Source of the DNA: Facklamia lactis
GTDB taxonomy: Bacteria > Bacillota > Bacilli > Lactobacillales > Aerococcaceae
Length of the DNA: 64,000 nucleotides
Direction of reading: 5' to 3'
Assembly: GCF_015863205.1 (NCBI RefSeq)
Contig: NZ_JACBXQ010000002.1
Location: 248,001-312,000 of the forward strand
Both the position numbers and the translations under genes were made by a program. This document shows, one piece after another, positions 26,430 through 35,137 of this stretch (its first letter is position 1; every line of letters starts with the position of its first letter). The notes under the pieces were generated by a model. The model saw nothing but the letters and a program-made list of their open reading frames with translations, was not told the origin of the DNA and made no database searches.

Positions 26430-27401
26430 CTATTTAATCTCTTCTATATGATCTTCTAACCAGTATTGAATCTCTTGATAATCAAAGCCTTTTCTTTGTA
26501 AATCCTGGCTTAGTTTGTATTTCAGATCAAAACCTTGGTATTTTCGAGCTTTTCGAGCTAACAATTTCTCAGCCTCAACTTTCAATAAATCTTTCTCATG
26601 GCTTTCATCTTGTTCGATTTGATAATCGTTCAAAAACGTTTGAACAAATTCTTTAGGATAACCTTTCTGAATCAGATAACTTTGTAACTTTATTTTCTGC
26701 ATTTTAAAGGGTAATTTTGCTTTTCTTTGAATAAATTTTTGACTGAGAGTTTCAATATTTTTTATCATCATTTCTTCTGTATAAATTTGTAGAATATCTT
26801 CTATTAAGAATTCATTCAAACCCTTTTTTAATAGCTCAAATTTTATATTGGTTGGGCCCTTATAATTAATAGTCGCTTGTGTTCTAGTGAATGCTTCTCC
26901 AAAAATCTTATCATTAACTAAATTTAGCGATATTAATCGCTCCAAAACAGAGTCTACTAGACTCTCTGCATTGAAAGTTTTCTCGTCTTGAACTTGAGGG
27001 AAATCTTGGGCTTCTACTAGTTGGACATTGTGCTCTGTGTTCATTTTATTCACAAGAGAGTTAGTTGTTCTAGATTTCATAGCTTTAGGCTCTGTGTCTT
27101 GAAGGGTACTTAGGTTAAACCAACTTATTTCTTCCTTTTCTAATTGTTGCTTTATATACTGACGCACCTCCAACTCAGATTTTAAACCATGAGATAAATA
27201 ATTGAGTGCTTTATGGTAAACTGACTGCTCATATTCTGATTTTTGAATATTATAAATATCATTCTGGTTAAGCTCTTGCCCTTTTCGCAAATTAAAATTT
27301 ATAAGAACTTGTTCATCAACGCCAAATGCAAATTGATTATTTAAAAAAACAGAATATCGTTGTGGATTCTTTTTTTGTCTTTCTATTTTAGATATTTGCA
27401 T
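26430..27401 (-). CDS. recX: RecX regulatory protein with a central insertion
   Basis: This 323-residue protein of the RecX family is expected to modulate RecA filaments. The N-terminal beta-rich segment (ISKIERQKKNPQRYSVFL) is typical of the Bacillota form, and the three-helix repeats are visible as ALNYLSHGLKSELEVRQYI and later segments. Residues about 91-145 are an extra polar stretch inside what is normally a continuous helical repeat, making the protein longer than the usual 260-270. The start is the ATG at 27401 with GGTGAGGTG six bases upstream; the longer ORF to 27419 covers that site. It is likely cotranscribed with mutY. Confidence 0.85.
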   Translation of the reverse strand: MQISKIERQKKNPQRYSVFLNNQFAFGVDEQVLINFNLRKGQELNQNDIYNIQKSEYEQSVYHKALNYLSHGLKSELEVRQYIKQQLEKEEISWFNLSTLQDTEPKAMKSRTTNSLVNKMNTEHNVQLVEAQDFPQVQDEKTFNAESLVDSVLERLISLNLVNDKIFGEAFTRTQATINYKGPTNIKFELLKKGLNEFLIEDILQIYTEEMMIKNIETLSQKFIQRKAKLPFKMQKIKLQSYLIQKGYPKEFVQTFLNDYQIEQDESHEKDLLKVEAEKLLARKARKYQGFDLKYKLSQDLQRKGFDYQEIQYWLEDHIEEIK

Positions 27402-27482
27402 TCTAATCACCTCACCCATCTATTGTACCATTATAACTTATGATAAGCTGCTAGTGCCAAACTCCACTAATAAAAAAAGCTG

Positions 27483-27491
27483 TGATATAAT
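27483..27491 (+). promoter_or_regulatory. Extended -10 promoter of the thrE/DUF438 operon
   Basis: TGATATAAT lies 57 bases upstream of the first gene's ATG at 27549 and would drive the four-gene run to 30352. Confidence 0.6.
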
Positions 27492-27548
27492 ATAAAGACC
27501 TCTGGCAACATTGTTCAGCAGGAAAATTGTTAGAATAAAAGGTGAAGC

Positions 27549-28343
27549 ATGAAACAAAAAGAAAAAAGAATTCTACAATTAGCCACCCTCGCTGGACGCA
27601 TCCTAATTGAAGCAGAAGCCGAGGGCTACCGTGTAGAAAGAACCGTTAAACAAATTTTAGAAAAAAGTCATTTAGACTACTCCGATGTTTTTTCAACAGC
27701 ATCTGGACTTTTTCTCACCCTTGACAAGCGAGGAAATGATGAAGAAGATACAAATGAGGGAACCACTTTAGTTGTAAGAGTCAACCAACGGAAAAATCAT
27801 ATACAAAAGATTCATTATGTCAATGATATTACTTATCAATTTATTGCGGATACCATGTCAGTAGAAGAGGCGATCGATGCATTAAAATCCATAAAAGATA
27901 TAGAATATACGGCCCATAATAATTTTATCGCCACTATCATCCTTGTCATGGCTTATATTATTCTACTAGGCGGCGGACCCGGTGATCTCGTACTCTCATT
28001 AATTCCATCTGCTGTTTTATTATTCTTTGAACTTTCGGAAGATGATTTTGGACTTAATAGTTTTTCTGTCAATGTTTTGACCACAACTTCTTTATCTTTT
28101 GTTTTACCTTTAATTACTGAATTTGTCACAGATGATTTCAATTTTAACATTGTAATTGCCGCAACTTTAATGCCCCTCTATCCTGGCACAGCCTTCACTT
28201 ATGCTATTCGTGATATGCTTAAAAATGACTATTCAACGGCTATTACCAGAGCAGTCGATGCGATAATGAAAGCTTTAAGTTTAGCTCTAGGTGTTGCAGT
28301 TGGCTTAGCCTTATCATATGGAGTGATTAATTTATGGAACTAA
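27549..28343 (+). CDS. Threonine/serine exporter, N-terminal subunit (ThrE-like)
   Basis: This 264-residue protein corresponds to the N-terminal half of ThrE-type amino acid exporters. A soluble N-terminal portion (about 1-120, with AGRILIEAEAEGYRVERTV and the conserved SGLFLTL) is followed by about five membrane segments from residue 121. The start at 27549 has AAAAGGTGAAGC upstream. It overlaps by 10 bases the gene for the C-terminal half, so the two probably form one transporter. The split architecture is common in Bacillota. Export of threonine, serine or a similar small molecule is inferred from the family. Confidence 0.8.
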   Translation: MKQKEKRILQLATLAGRILIEAEAEGYRVERTVKQILEKSHLDYSDVFSTASGLFLTLDKRGNDEEDTNEGTTLVVRVNQRKNHIQKIHYVNDITYQFIADTMSVEEAIDALKSIKDIEYTAHNNFIATIILVMAYIILLGGGPGDLVLSLIPSAVLLFFELSEDDFGLNSFSVNVLTTTSLSFVLPLITEFVTDDFNFNIVIAATLMPLYPGTAFTYAIRDMLKNDYSTAITRAVDAIMKALSLALGVAVGLALSYGVINLWN

Positions 28344-28801
28344 AACACTTATTAATACAGTTATGTGCAGCTTATTTTGCTACAGTGGCAGCAGCCATTA
28401 ATGTAAAGGCACCTAAAAAATATATATTTTGGGCTGGTATTCCTGGTCTGATTGCATATGGTATCTACCTTCTAGTTCTACCCTATAGCAATGTTTTTAC
28501 TGCCACTTTTATTGGCAGTTTAATTGTGAGCATTATCGGACAAATAATGGCCAGAAAGTTTAAAACAGTTGTCAATGTTTTTTATATTCCTGCCTTCTTT
28601 ATCTTTGTTCCTGGGATGGCAATGTACGAAACTGCTTACCACTTCATTAATAATGACTTAATCTCAGCTGGAACAGCTTTTTATAAAGCTCTGATTACTG
28701 CTCTTGCTATCGGTTTAGCTGTTTTTGTTATAGATTCTGCGATGGAAACATATAAATACCACCAAGATAAACGTCAACGTTCACAATTAAACGATCAATA
28801 A
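28334..28801 (+). CDS. Threonine/serine exporter, C-terminal subunit (ThrE_2/DUF3815)
   Basis: This 155-residue membrane protein is almost wholly hydrophobic, with about four or five segments, including IFWAGIPGLIAYGIYLL and FIFVPGMAMYETAYHF. It matches the ThrE C-terminal domain. It should assemble with the product of the overlapping upstream gene. The hydrophilic C-terminal tail is rich in lysine and glutamine. It starts at ATG 28334, inside the end of the upstream gene. Confidence 0.8.
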   Translation: MELKHLLIQLCAAYFATVAAAINVKAPKKYIFWAGIPGLIAYGIYLLVLPYSNVFTATFIGSLIVSIIGQIMARKFKTVVNVFYIPAFFIFVPGMAMYETAYHFINNDLISAGTAFYKALITALAIGLAVFVIDSAMETYKYHQDKRQRSQLNDQ

Positions 28802-28811
28802 GGAGAGATTA

Positions 28812-29045
28812 ATGAAGATTAGTAACCAAGTAAAACTTGACATACCCGTCTATGACGTCGTGAAAGACCACCCAGAATTGCTAGATGTATTAGTTGACTT
28901 AGGCTTCCATCCCCTTGCTAATCCTTCGCTCTTAAATAGTCTGGGGCGAGTAACCACGATTCGACAAGGGGCTCAACTAATAAAATTGCCACTAAACCAT
29001 ATTATCCAACACTTAGAATGGAACGGCTATGAGGTTATTCAATAA
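28812..29045 (+). CDS. DUF1858 domain protein
   Basis: This 77-residue protein has the DUF1858 fold, with YDVVKDHPELLDVLVDLGF and a conserved proline-leucine pair at FHPLANPSLL, and ends in a short helix. The family occurs alone or fused to DUF438, hemerythrin-like or RIC proteins. AAGGAG lies eight bases upstream of its ATG. The next gene, a DUF438 protein, follows by 17 bases, so a joint role with it is likely. Function is not established; a redox or nitrosative-stress link is suggested only by family context. Confidence 0.75.
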   Translation: MKISNQVKLDIPVYDVVKDHPELLDVLVDLGFHPLANPSLLNSLGRVTTIRQGAQLIKLPLNHIIQHLEWNGYEVIQ

Positions 29046-29062
29046 GAAAGGAAAGTGATCTG

Positions 29063-30352
29063 ATGCACCAAGATAACAAGCGTATCTCAATCTTAAAAGA
29101 CATTCTGCTTAGGCTTCACCAAGGAGCAGACCCTAAAACAGTTCAAGAAGATTTTAATCGTCATTTTACGGGTGTAAGTGCAATCGAAATCTCGATGATG
29201 GAGCATCAACTTATTTCAGAAGATAATGAGATCACCTTCGAGGATGTGATGAAACTTTGTAACGTTCATGCCAATCTTTTTAAAGGGGCTATCCATGATA
29301 ATGACATAGCAGACGCAGATTTGCCTGGTCATCCTGTTCGTGTACTAAAAGATGAGAATTTAGCCTTTCAAGCAAGTCTGATGCGAATCAATCGACTCCT
29401 TGATAATCTAGAGGCTTCTCCACCTGCACAATGGGAAGACGGTCTTCTTGATGGCTTAAAGAAGCAAATGAAAATTTTAGGACAATTTAAACGGCATTAT
29501 AACAGAAAAGAAGAAGTTATTTTCCCTATTATGGAAAGATATGGTCATAATGCACCGCCGAAAGTAATGTGGGGAGTAGACGATGAGATTCGCGATTTAT
29601 ACACCCAATCTTTAAAGAGTATAGAAGATTTACCTGATACCGATATTAAAGAAGTTAAAAGGAAGTTCCAACTTTTTGAAGTAGAATTTCGTGAAATGAT
29701 TTTTAAAGAAGAAGCGATTCTAATTCAAATTTTACTCGAGATTCTAACAGAAGATGATTGGTTGACTATCGCAGAAAATTCAGAAGATTATGGTTACGCC
29801 ATTGTAAAACCAACTGAAAAGTGGCAACCTAAACGTGAGAATTTAGAGAAAAGCGAGCCAGATAAAACCAACCCCATCAATCGAATCTTCGATGTAACAG
29901 ATACGGATGATCAAAACATTAAAGTAAAGTTTGAAACCGGGTATCTAACCTTAAAAGAAATTGACCGGATTTTTGACCATTTACAGCTTGAAATAACTTT
30001 TGTTTCAAAAGATAATTTTTTTACTTATTTTAATAATCAAGTTGACCCTGAACCCAAGATTCTTCCTCGAAACACAAGTGCCATTGGACGGCATGTAGAA
30101 AAGTGCCACCCACCACGAGTAGTAGAAAAAGTAAAACGTATATTTGAAAATTTACAAAATAAAATAACTGATCGTGAAACAATGTGGTTCAGCCGAAATG
30201 GATTTTTTGCACTCATTATTTATCGAGGAGTTTATGATAAAGAGGGAGAGTTTATGGGGGTATTAGAAACGGTTCAAAATATCGAGCCCCTCTTTGAACT
30301 ACAAAATCAACCTGATCAAAGACAAGTGTCTACTGATCGATCCGATACCTAA
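29063..30352 (+). CDS. DUF438/hemerythrin-like/PAS domain protein
   Basis: This 429-residue soluble protein has a DUF438 domain at about residues 10-75 (ILLRLHQGADPKTVQEDF). A hemerythrin HHE-type four-helix segment follows at about 90-235, with GHPVRVLKDEN, KRHYNRKEEVIFP and FKEEAILIQILLE supplying possible iron ligands. A PAS domain lies at about 295-415 (LQLEITFVSKDNFFTYFN). The arrangement suggests sensing of oxygen, nitric oxide or a metal. It follows the DUF1858 gene by 17 bases. The family's function is unproven. Confidence 0.8.
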   Translation: MHQDNKRISILKDILLRLHQGADPKTVQEDFNRHFTGVSAIEISMMEHQLISEDNEITFEDVMKLCNVHANLFKGAIHDNDIADADLPGHPVRVLKDENLAFQASLMRINRLLDNLEASPPAQWEDGLLDGLKKQMKILGQFKRHYNRKEEVIFPIMERYGHNAPPKVMWGVDDEIRDLYTQSLKSIEDLPDTDIKEVKRKFQLFEVEFREMIFKEEAILIQILLEILTEDDWLTIAENSEDYGYAIVKPTEKWQPKRENLEKSEPDKTNPINRIFDVTDTDDQNIKVKFETGYLTLKEIDRIFDHLQLEITFVSKDNFFTYFNNQVDPEPKILPRNTSAIGRHVEKCHPPRVVEKVKRIFENLQNKITDRETMWFSRNGFFALIIYRGVYDKEGEFMGVLETVQNIEPLFELQNQPDQRQVSTDRSDT

Positions 30353-30429
30353 TATCATTTTATTTATTCAATTCTCTTCAAAAGTTAGCTACTTTTCAGA
30401 CTTTAGAATGAAGGTTCTCAGAAAAGGCA

Positions 30430-30438
30430 TGCTATAAT
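30430..30438 (+). promoter_or_regulatory. Extended -10 promoter of the DUF697 gene
   Basis: TGCTATAAT lies 29 bases upstream of the ATG at 30468, with AAAGGGG between. Confidence 0.6.
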
Positions 30439-30467
30439 AAGTCTATACTATTAAAGGGGTGATTTGA

Positions 30468-31421
30468 ATGAAGCAATGGCGTAAATGGTTAGTAATTTTT
30501 TCTTCAACAATCATTGTCATAACCCTCATTTTTATTATTAATCAACTAATCCAACTTTATCAAAACTTAGCGATGATCCACCCTTGGCTAGGAATGCTAG
30601 TTATTCTGGGACTCACACTTGCTTTACTCTATGTTATTTTTATCACCGTTAGAGGGATTCTACGACTTCCCAAAGAAATCGAGCTTGCTGATGGGGCTGA
30701 ACCTGAAGAATATGCAAGTTATGTCGAACTATCACTTGTAAAATTAAAACATAACCCAACACTTAAAGAAATTGCATTCGATTGGGAAGCTATTAGTCAT
30801 CTTCCTGAAGATGAGCAAATCCAACTAGCCCATCAAGAATTAAGGCAATTGAGTATTTTAGAAATCAAAGAACAAGCACAGACCGTATTTTTATCAACAG
30901 CTATTTCTCAAAATGGCGCTCTTGATAGCCTAACCGTTCTTCTAATTCTCACTAGAATGGTTTGGCGCTTAATAAATCATTATGACAAAAGGCCTACACT
31001 GGGTAAAATCTTATCAATCTACTCAAATGTTGCTGCTACTATTTTAATGGCGAGAGGCATTGAAGATCTTGATCTAATCGAGGCTCAAATGGAACCTTTG
31101 ATTACTTCTATTCTCGGCGGAAGTCTCTTATCGATGATTCCAGGGTCCGTTAGCATCACTAATCTGATTGCCAATTCTATTGTTGAGGGATCAATCAATG
31201 CTCTCTTGACTTTGAGAGTTGGAATAATTACAATAGATTACCTTGGTACCTTAAAGGATTTAGATAATAACTATGTTAAGCGCTCAGCAACCTTAGAAGC
31301 GACCAAAATGCTAGGCTCTATTATCAAAGAAGGTAGTGTAAATGTGGTTCAAGTCATGATGAAATCAGTCAAAAATGCGGGTGTCCAATCAAGTCGAAAA
31401 TGGAACCCCTTTACTAAATAA
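30468..31421 (+). CDS. DUF697/YcjF-like membrane protein
   Basis: This 317-residue protein has two N-terminal transmembrane segments (about 8-30 and 40-65), a charged cytoplasmic region (about 70-150) and a DUF697 domain (about 155-275) containing GSLLSMIPGSVSITNLIANS. The family is widespread, and in some bacteria it is linked to Era-like GTPases, none of which is encoded nearby. It is monocistronic, with its own promoter and a strong terminator downstream. The function is unknown. Confidence 0.7.
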   Translation: MKQWRKWLVIFSSTIIVITLIFIINQLIQLYQNLAMIHPWLGMLVILGLTLALLYVIFITVRGILRLPKEIELADGAEPEEYASYVELSLVKLKHNPTLKEIAFDWEAISHLPEDEQIQLAHQELRQLSILEIKEQAQTVFLSTAISQNGALDSLTVLLILTRMVWRLINHYDKRPTLGKILSIYSNVAATILMARGIEDLDLIEAQMEPLITSILGGSLLSMIPGSVSITNLIANSIVEGSINALLTLRVGIITIDYLGTLKDLDNNYVKRSATLEATKMLGSIIKEGSVNVVQVMMKSVKNAGVQSSRKWNPFTK

Positions 31422-31433
31422 ATTATATTACTT

Positions 31434-31462
31434 AAAAGTCAGTCAAATTAAGACTGACTTTT
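31434..31462 (+). terminator. Terminator after the DUF697 gene
   Basis: An 11-base perfect stem (AAAAGTCAGTC/GACTGACTTTT) with a 7-base loop ends in TTTTAATATT. Confidence 0.8.
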
Positions 31463-31522
31463 AATATTGTGCGTCTTTTTTATTAAATAATGCAACTTAA
31501 TTCTTTATTTTACCAATTCTTA

Positions 31523-31531
31523 TGTTATAAT
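31523..31531 (+). promoter_or_regulatory. Extended -10 promoter of the L-serine dehydratase gene
   Basis: TGTTATAAT lies 40 bases upstream of the ATG at 31572. Confidence 0.6.
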
Positions 31532-31571
31532 ACAGTGTAAATTTATTGAAATTCGGAATGGGGTTGATAAA

Positions 31572-33188
31572 ATGTCATTTACAAGCTTAAGTGGACTTGT
31601 TTCTGAAGCAAATGAAAATCAATTAACAATCTCTCAATTGATGATCAGAAATGAAATGGAATTAAGAGGAATTGATGAAGCAACATTAATAGAGCAGATG
31701 GGTGAACAGCTCGATGTGATGGTTAAGTCTGTCCGCAAAGGTACCCATGAGCTTACCATGTCCAAGACCGGTATTGCAGGTGGGGATGGCTATCGTGTCT
31801 TCCAATACCTTCAAAAAAACAAATCACTCGTCGACCCATTCACATTAGAAGTAGTAGCCAACGCCATGGCTGTTAATGAAGTAAATGCTTCTATGGGAAG
31901 AATCGTTGCAACTCCTACAGCTGGATCAGCTGGTATTCTTCCTGCTGTTCTCACACATATGTTAGATACAGGAAAATTTCAGAAAGAAGAACTGATTCGT
32001 GTGATGTTTACAGCTTCTGCCTTGGGCCTAGTGATCGCAAATCGAGCTTCTATTTCAGGCGCTCAAGGAGGTTGTCAAGCTGAAATAGGTTCAGCTACCG
32101 CAATGGCTGCAGGTAGCTTGGTTGAATTAAAAGGAGGAAGCCCTGAACAAGTTTCGAATGCTGTCGGATTAGCCCTTAAAAACTCTCTCGGTTTAGTCTG
32201 CGATCCAGTAGCTGGTTTAGTGGAAATTCCTTGCATTACCAGAAATGGTCTCCACGCCTTGACTGCTATGGCAGCAGCAGATATGGCCCTAGCTGGCGTT
32301 ATTTCGATTATACCTTCTGATGAAGTGATTGATGCGATGGATACTATCGGTAATGAATTGCCAGAATCACTCAGAGAGACCGGTATTGGGGGGCTAGCAG
32401 GTACTCCTACTGGAAATAATATTAAAAACCAAGTGTTTGGGGATAATACAGAACTTACCAAAGATGTTGAAGTTGAGCTATCAGCCACAGGCGAGAAGAT
32501 TCATGAAGATGGCGTTTCGGCTAACTATCAATCTAGTTTTGAAATCATTGGTCCAGTCATGGTAGGTCCATCCTCCTCCCATACTGCAGGAGCTGTAAGA
32601 ATTGGAAATGTAGCTCGCCAATTATTAGGTGAAGAACCTGAAGAAGTAGTCTTCACGCTAATGGACTCATTTGCCAAGACTTATCAAGGGCATGGAACTG
32701 ACTTAGCACTAATAGCAGGAGTATTGGGATATTCTACTCGTGATTCAGAGATTGCTGATATTCGTGAAATCGCAAAAGAACGTGGATTAAAAATCAATTT
32801 TCTTGAGCGACATTTAGGTAATTATCATCCAAATACGGCACGCGTTCATCTTTTTGGCCCGAGTCGCCATGTAACTATCATCGGATCATCGATCGGTGGC
32901 GGTAAAATCGAAATCAACAAATTCAATGAATATGATATTCAATTTTCCGGTGAACGTCCTACACTCATTATGCGCCATCAAGACCGAATGGGAACTATTT
33001 GTAAAATTGCTAGTTTTCTAAATGAACATAAAATTAATATCTCTTACATGACACATCAACGTCAAAAAATTAATGGTCCTGCCATTTCAATCTTTGAAAT
33101 GGACCAGCCATTATCTGATGCCGAAATGAATAAGTTACTAGATAATTTTGACTTTATCGAAGAACTGCTAACGGTTTATGTCAAATAA
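31572..33188 (+). CDS. L-serine dehydratase with fused alpha-beta subunits in reverse order
   Basis: This 538-residue iron-sulfur enzyme deaminates L-serine to pyruvate and ammonia. The catalytic alpha part comes first (about 1-290), with cysteines at 168, 210 and 221 in GGCQAE, LVCDPVAG and IPCITRN as cluster ligands. After a linker, the beta part (about 320-460) carries VGPSSSHTAGAVRIG, followed by an ACT domain (about 465-538). In E. coli SdaA and similar single-chain enzymes beta precedes alpha; in Bacillus the two are separate genes. The alpha-first fusion here is continuous, with no stop or internal ribosome binding site. It is monocistronic with strong flanking signals. Confidence 0.9.
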   Translation: MSFTSLSGLVSEANENQLTISQLMIRNEMELRGIDEATLIEQMGEQLDVMVKSVRKGTHELTMSKTGIAGGDGYRVFQYLQKNKSLVDPFTLEVVANAMAVNEVNASMGRIVATPTAGSAGILPAVLTHMLDTGKFQKEELIRVMFTASALGLVIANRASISGAQGGCQAEIGSATAMAAGSLVELKGGSPEQVSNAVGLALKNSLGLVCDPVAGLVEIPCITRNGLHALTAMAAADMALAGVISIIPSDEVIDAMDTIGNELPESLRETGIGGLAGTPTGNNIKNQVFGDNTELTKDVEVELSATGEKIHEDGVSANYQSSFEIIGPVMVGPSSSHTAGAVRIGNVARQLLGEEPEEVVFTLMDSFAKTYQGHGTDLALIAGVLGYSTRDSEIADIREIAKERGLKINFLERHLGNYHPNTARVHLFGPSRHVTIIGSSIGGGKIEINKFNEYDIQFSGERPTLIMRHQDRMGTICKIASFLNEHKINISYMTHQRQKINGPAISIFEMDQPLSDAEMNKLLDNFDFIEELLTVYVK

Positions 33189-33208
33189 TATTTCTTATTT
33201 TAAAGCTC

Positions 33209-33240
33209 AAAAACCACTACTGCAAACAGTAGTGGTTTAT
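33209..33240. terminator. Terminator between serine dehydratase and PsiE genes
   Basis: A 12-base perfect stem (AAACCACTACTG/CAGTAGTGGTTT) with a 4-base loop is flanked by A and T stretches and can serve both converging genes. Confidence 0.85.
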
Positions 33241-33251
33241 TTTATAATGTT

Positions 33252-33665
33252 TTATTCCTCACGAATACGCTGTGACCTTAAAAAGGGACCATTTTTCTCT
33301 TCTACTAAAAAATGTACCGTTAAAAAGATTAAAGCAATCGCAATTGAACCCCATACTAAATCCGTTACTTCTTGCGAATAAATCAGCATTTTACGAGCAA
33401 TGACAAACAAAATTAATTCAAGCATAGCTTTAGGAGAATGAAAGAGTAACATGAAGATCAATTCAATCCCAACAATCAACAATAAGGCATAACCCAAAAA
33501 ATTCTGAAAAACTTCATAAGTTGCAAGAGCATCCGCTTCGATCATTAATCCATAGTACTTTATAAGATCAATAAACCCAACTAAAACACCTATAGCAATA
33601 GCCATTGCGATTGTTATCTCAATAAAGCGAGAAAAGCTTTCTAAGTATCCTTTAATCGTTTTCAT
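33252..33665 (-). CDS. psiE: PsiE family membrane protein
   Basis: This 137-residue protein has four predicted transmembrane helices and belongs to the phosphate-starvation-inducible PsiE family. Family-like segments are FLGYALLLIVGIELIFML followed by HSPKAMLELILFVIARKM, and a polar C-terminus. It starts seven bases after the M20 hydrolase stop on the same strand, so it is probably cotranscribed, with only a weak ribosome binding site. The molecular role of PsiE is unknown, and phosphate regulation cannot be read here. Confidence 0.75.
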   Translation of the reverse strand: MKTIKGYLESFSRFIEITIAMAIAIGVLVGFIDLIKYYGLMIEADALATYEVFQNFLGYALLLIVGIELIFMLLFHSPKAMLELILFVIARKMLIYSQEVTDLVWGSIAIALIFLTVHFLVEEKNGPFLRSQRIREE

Positions 33666-33672
33666 AGGCTCA

Positions 33673-34881
33673 TCACTTATTTAATGCAATGCCATCATTT
33701 TCCAAATATTCCACAACTACTGATGCCATTGCTTTTGCACAAACAATGAGAGCCTCTTCATTGATACGGAATTTTGGATGATGGTGTGGATAAACTTCTC
33801 CATCCTTCACCATTCCCCCAACATTAAAGAAACAAGCAGGTCTTTCTTGAGCATAATAAGCAAAGTCTTCTGATGGAGGGATTGGGCCTATTTCTTCCAC
33901 TCCCGTTGCCTCTTCAATCTCAGTATTTTTTAAAACATGAGCTACAAAAGCAGTGGTTTCTTCATCATTATGTAAGACAGGGTAATCATTCTCGTAATTG
34001 AGTTCATAAGTGACCCCAAAAGAAGCCGCCATCCCCTCTAACTTAGCCCGAATTTCTCGTTCAATCACTTCGCGGACATTTTCAGACATTGCACGCACAT
34101 CGCCTGTAATCTCAACAGAATCTTTTATAACGTTACCTGAGCCCTTTCCATCGAAATTACCAATCGTGATAGAGCCCGTTTCAAATGGATTAAGTGAGCG
34201 GCTCACAATTGATTGGACTTCAGTGACAAAGTAGGCACCCGCCACAATTGCATCCTTAGCGGTATGAGGTGAAGAAGCATGACCACCTACGCCTTGTATT
34301 TTTACATGGAAATTAGCTCTACCTGTCTGAAAATTCCCAGGACAATAAACAATTTTACATGTTTCTAAATCAGAGATAATATGTATCCCAAAAACATGGT
34401 CTACTCCATCAAGGGCACCATCAGCGATCATTGGTTTTGCTCCACCTGGGGCTACTTCTTCCGCATGTTGATGTAAGATCACAATCTTGCCTTTTAATTG
34501 ATCCTTCATTTCGATTAGAGTTTCCCCTAAAATAAGCATGTACGCAGTGTGACCATCATGTCCACAAGCATGCATTACACCCTCCACTTTTGAAGAAAAA
34601 GGTTCTCCGGAATCTTCTTGAATAGGCAAAGCATCAAAATCTGCTCTAATCGCAATGGTTTTTCCCGGATTTCCCGAATCAATGGTAACTACCACACCAT
34701 TGCCACCAACACCCGTTCGAACATCCGCTTCTTTATCCTGATAAAAATCTGCAATATATTTAGCAGTATTTTTCTCTTGAAACGATAATTCTGGATGTTC
34801 ATGTAAATAGCGTCGAATTTCAATAATTTGCTCTTCTTTGTCCTTTAATCGTTTCAATATTTCATTTTTTACATCTGTCAT
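33673..34881 (-). CDS. M20 family metallo-amidohydrolase
   Basis: This 402-residue enzyme of the peptidase M20D group cleaves N-acyl amino acids or peptides. Metal-ligand motifs are visible: MHACGHDGHTAYML, HQHAEEVAPGG and a C-terminal HHHPKFRINEEAL. An internal dimerisation domain (about 185-300) includes GVGGHASSPHTAKDA. A GGGAGG ribosome binding site precedes the ATG at 34881. PsiE follows on the same strand. A specific substrate cannot be chosen; hippurate, N-acyl amino acid and indole-acetyl amino acid hydrolases share the scaffold. Confidence 0.85.
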   Translation of the reverse strand: MTDVKNEILKRLKDKEEQIIEIRRYLHEHPELSFQEKNTAKYIADFYQDKEADVRTGVGGNGVVVTIDSGNPGKTIAIRADFDALPIQEDSGEPFSSKVEGVMHACGHDGHTAYMLILGETLIEMKDQLKGKIVILHQHAEEVAPGGAKPMIADGALDGVDHVFGIHIISDLETCKIVYCPGNFQTGRANFHVKIQGVGGHASSPHTAKDAIVAGAYFVTEVQSIVSRSLNPFETGSITIGNFDGKGSGNVIKDSVEITGDVRAMSENVREVIEREIRAKLEGMAASFGVTYELNYENDYPVLHNDEETTAFVAHVLKNTEIEEATGVEEIGPIPPSEDFAYYAQERPACFFNVGGMVKDGEVYPHHHPKFRINEEALIVCAKAMASVVVEYLENDGIALNK

Positions 34882-35091
34882 TTCTTCGCCTCCCTATTAG
34901 CTCATTCAATTTTACTAACCGCCATGTATCTAGGAATTAAATTATAGCAATTTCTCAGATAAATTTCATTAGTTAACCTTATCTTTATATAACAAAATAA
35001 ATCAAAAAGATTATCATAACAAGTAATATCCCAATGAGAAGATTTTTCATTCACTAATAAAAACACTTTTTTTAGAAAATTGATGCTATCT

Positions 35092-35134
35092 AAAATTAAA
35101 CCGTACTAGAGACTTTCTTTCCCTAGTACGGCTT
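35092..35134 (-). terminator. Terminator of the nnrD-trk-cys run
   Basis: Arms AACCGTACTAG (35099-35109) and CTAGTACGGCTT (35123-35134) form a stem followed by TTTAATTTTAG on the minus strand, just beyond the cysE stop. Confidence 0.75.
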
Positions 35135-35137
35135 AAG

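Noticed and set aside
32075-32488. 137-residue open frame antisense to the serine dehydratase
   Set aside because: It lies wholly within a well-supported enzyme gene, has no ribosome binding site, and its low-complexity serine- and proline-rich translation is typical of an antisense shadow.
34882-35091. Regulatory RNA in the 210-base gap between cysE and the M20 gene
   Set aside because: It is AT-rich without a stable hairpin apart from the cysE terminator beyond it; I see nothing to support an RNA gene.
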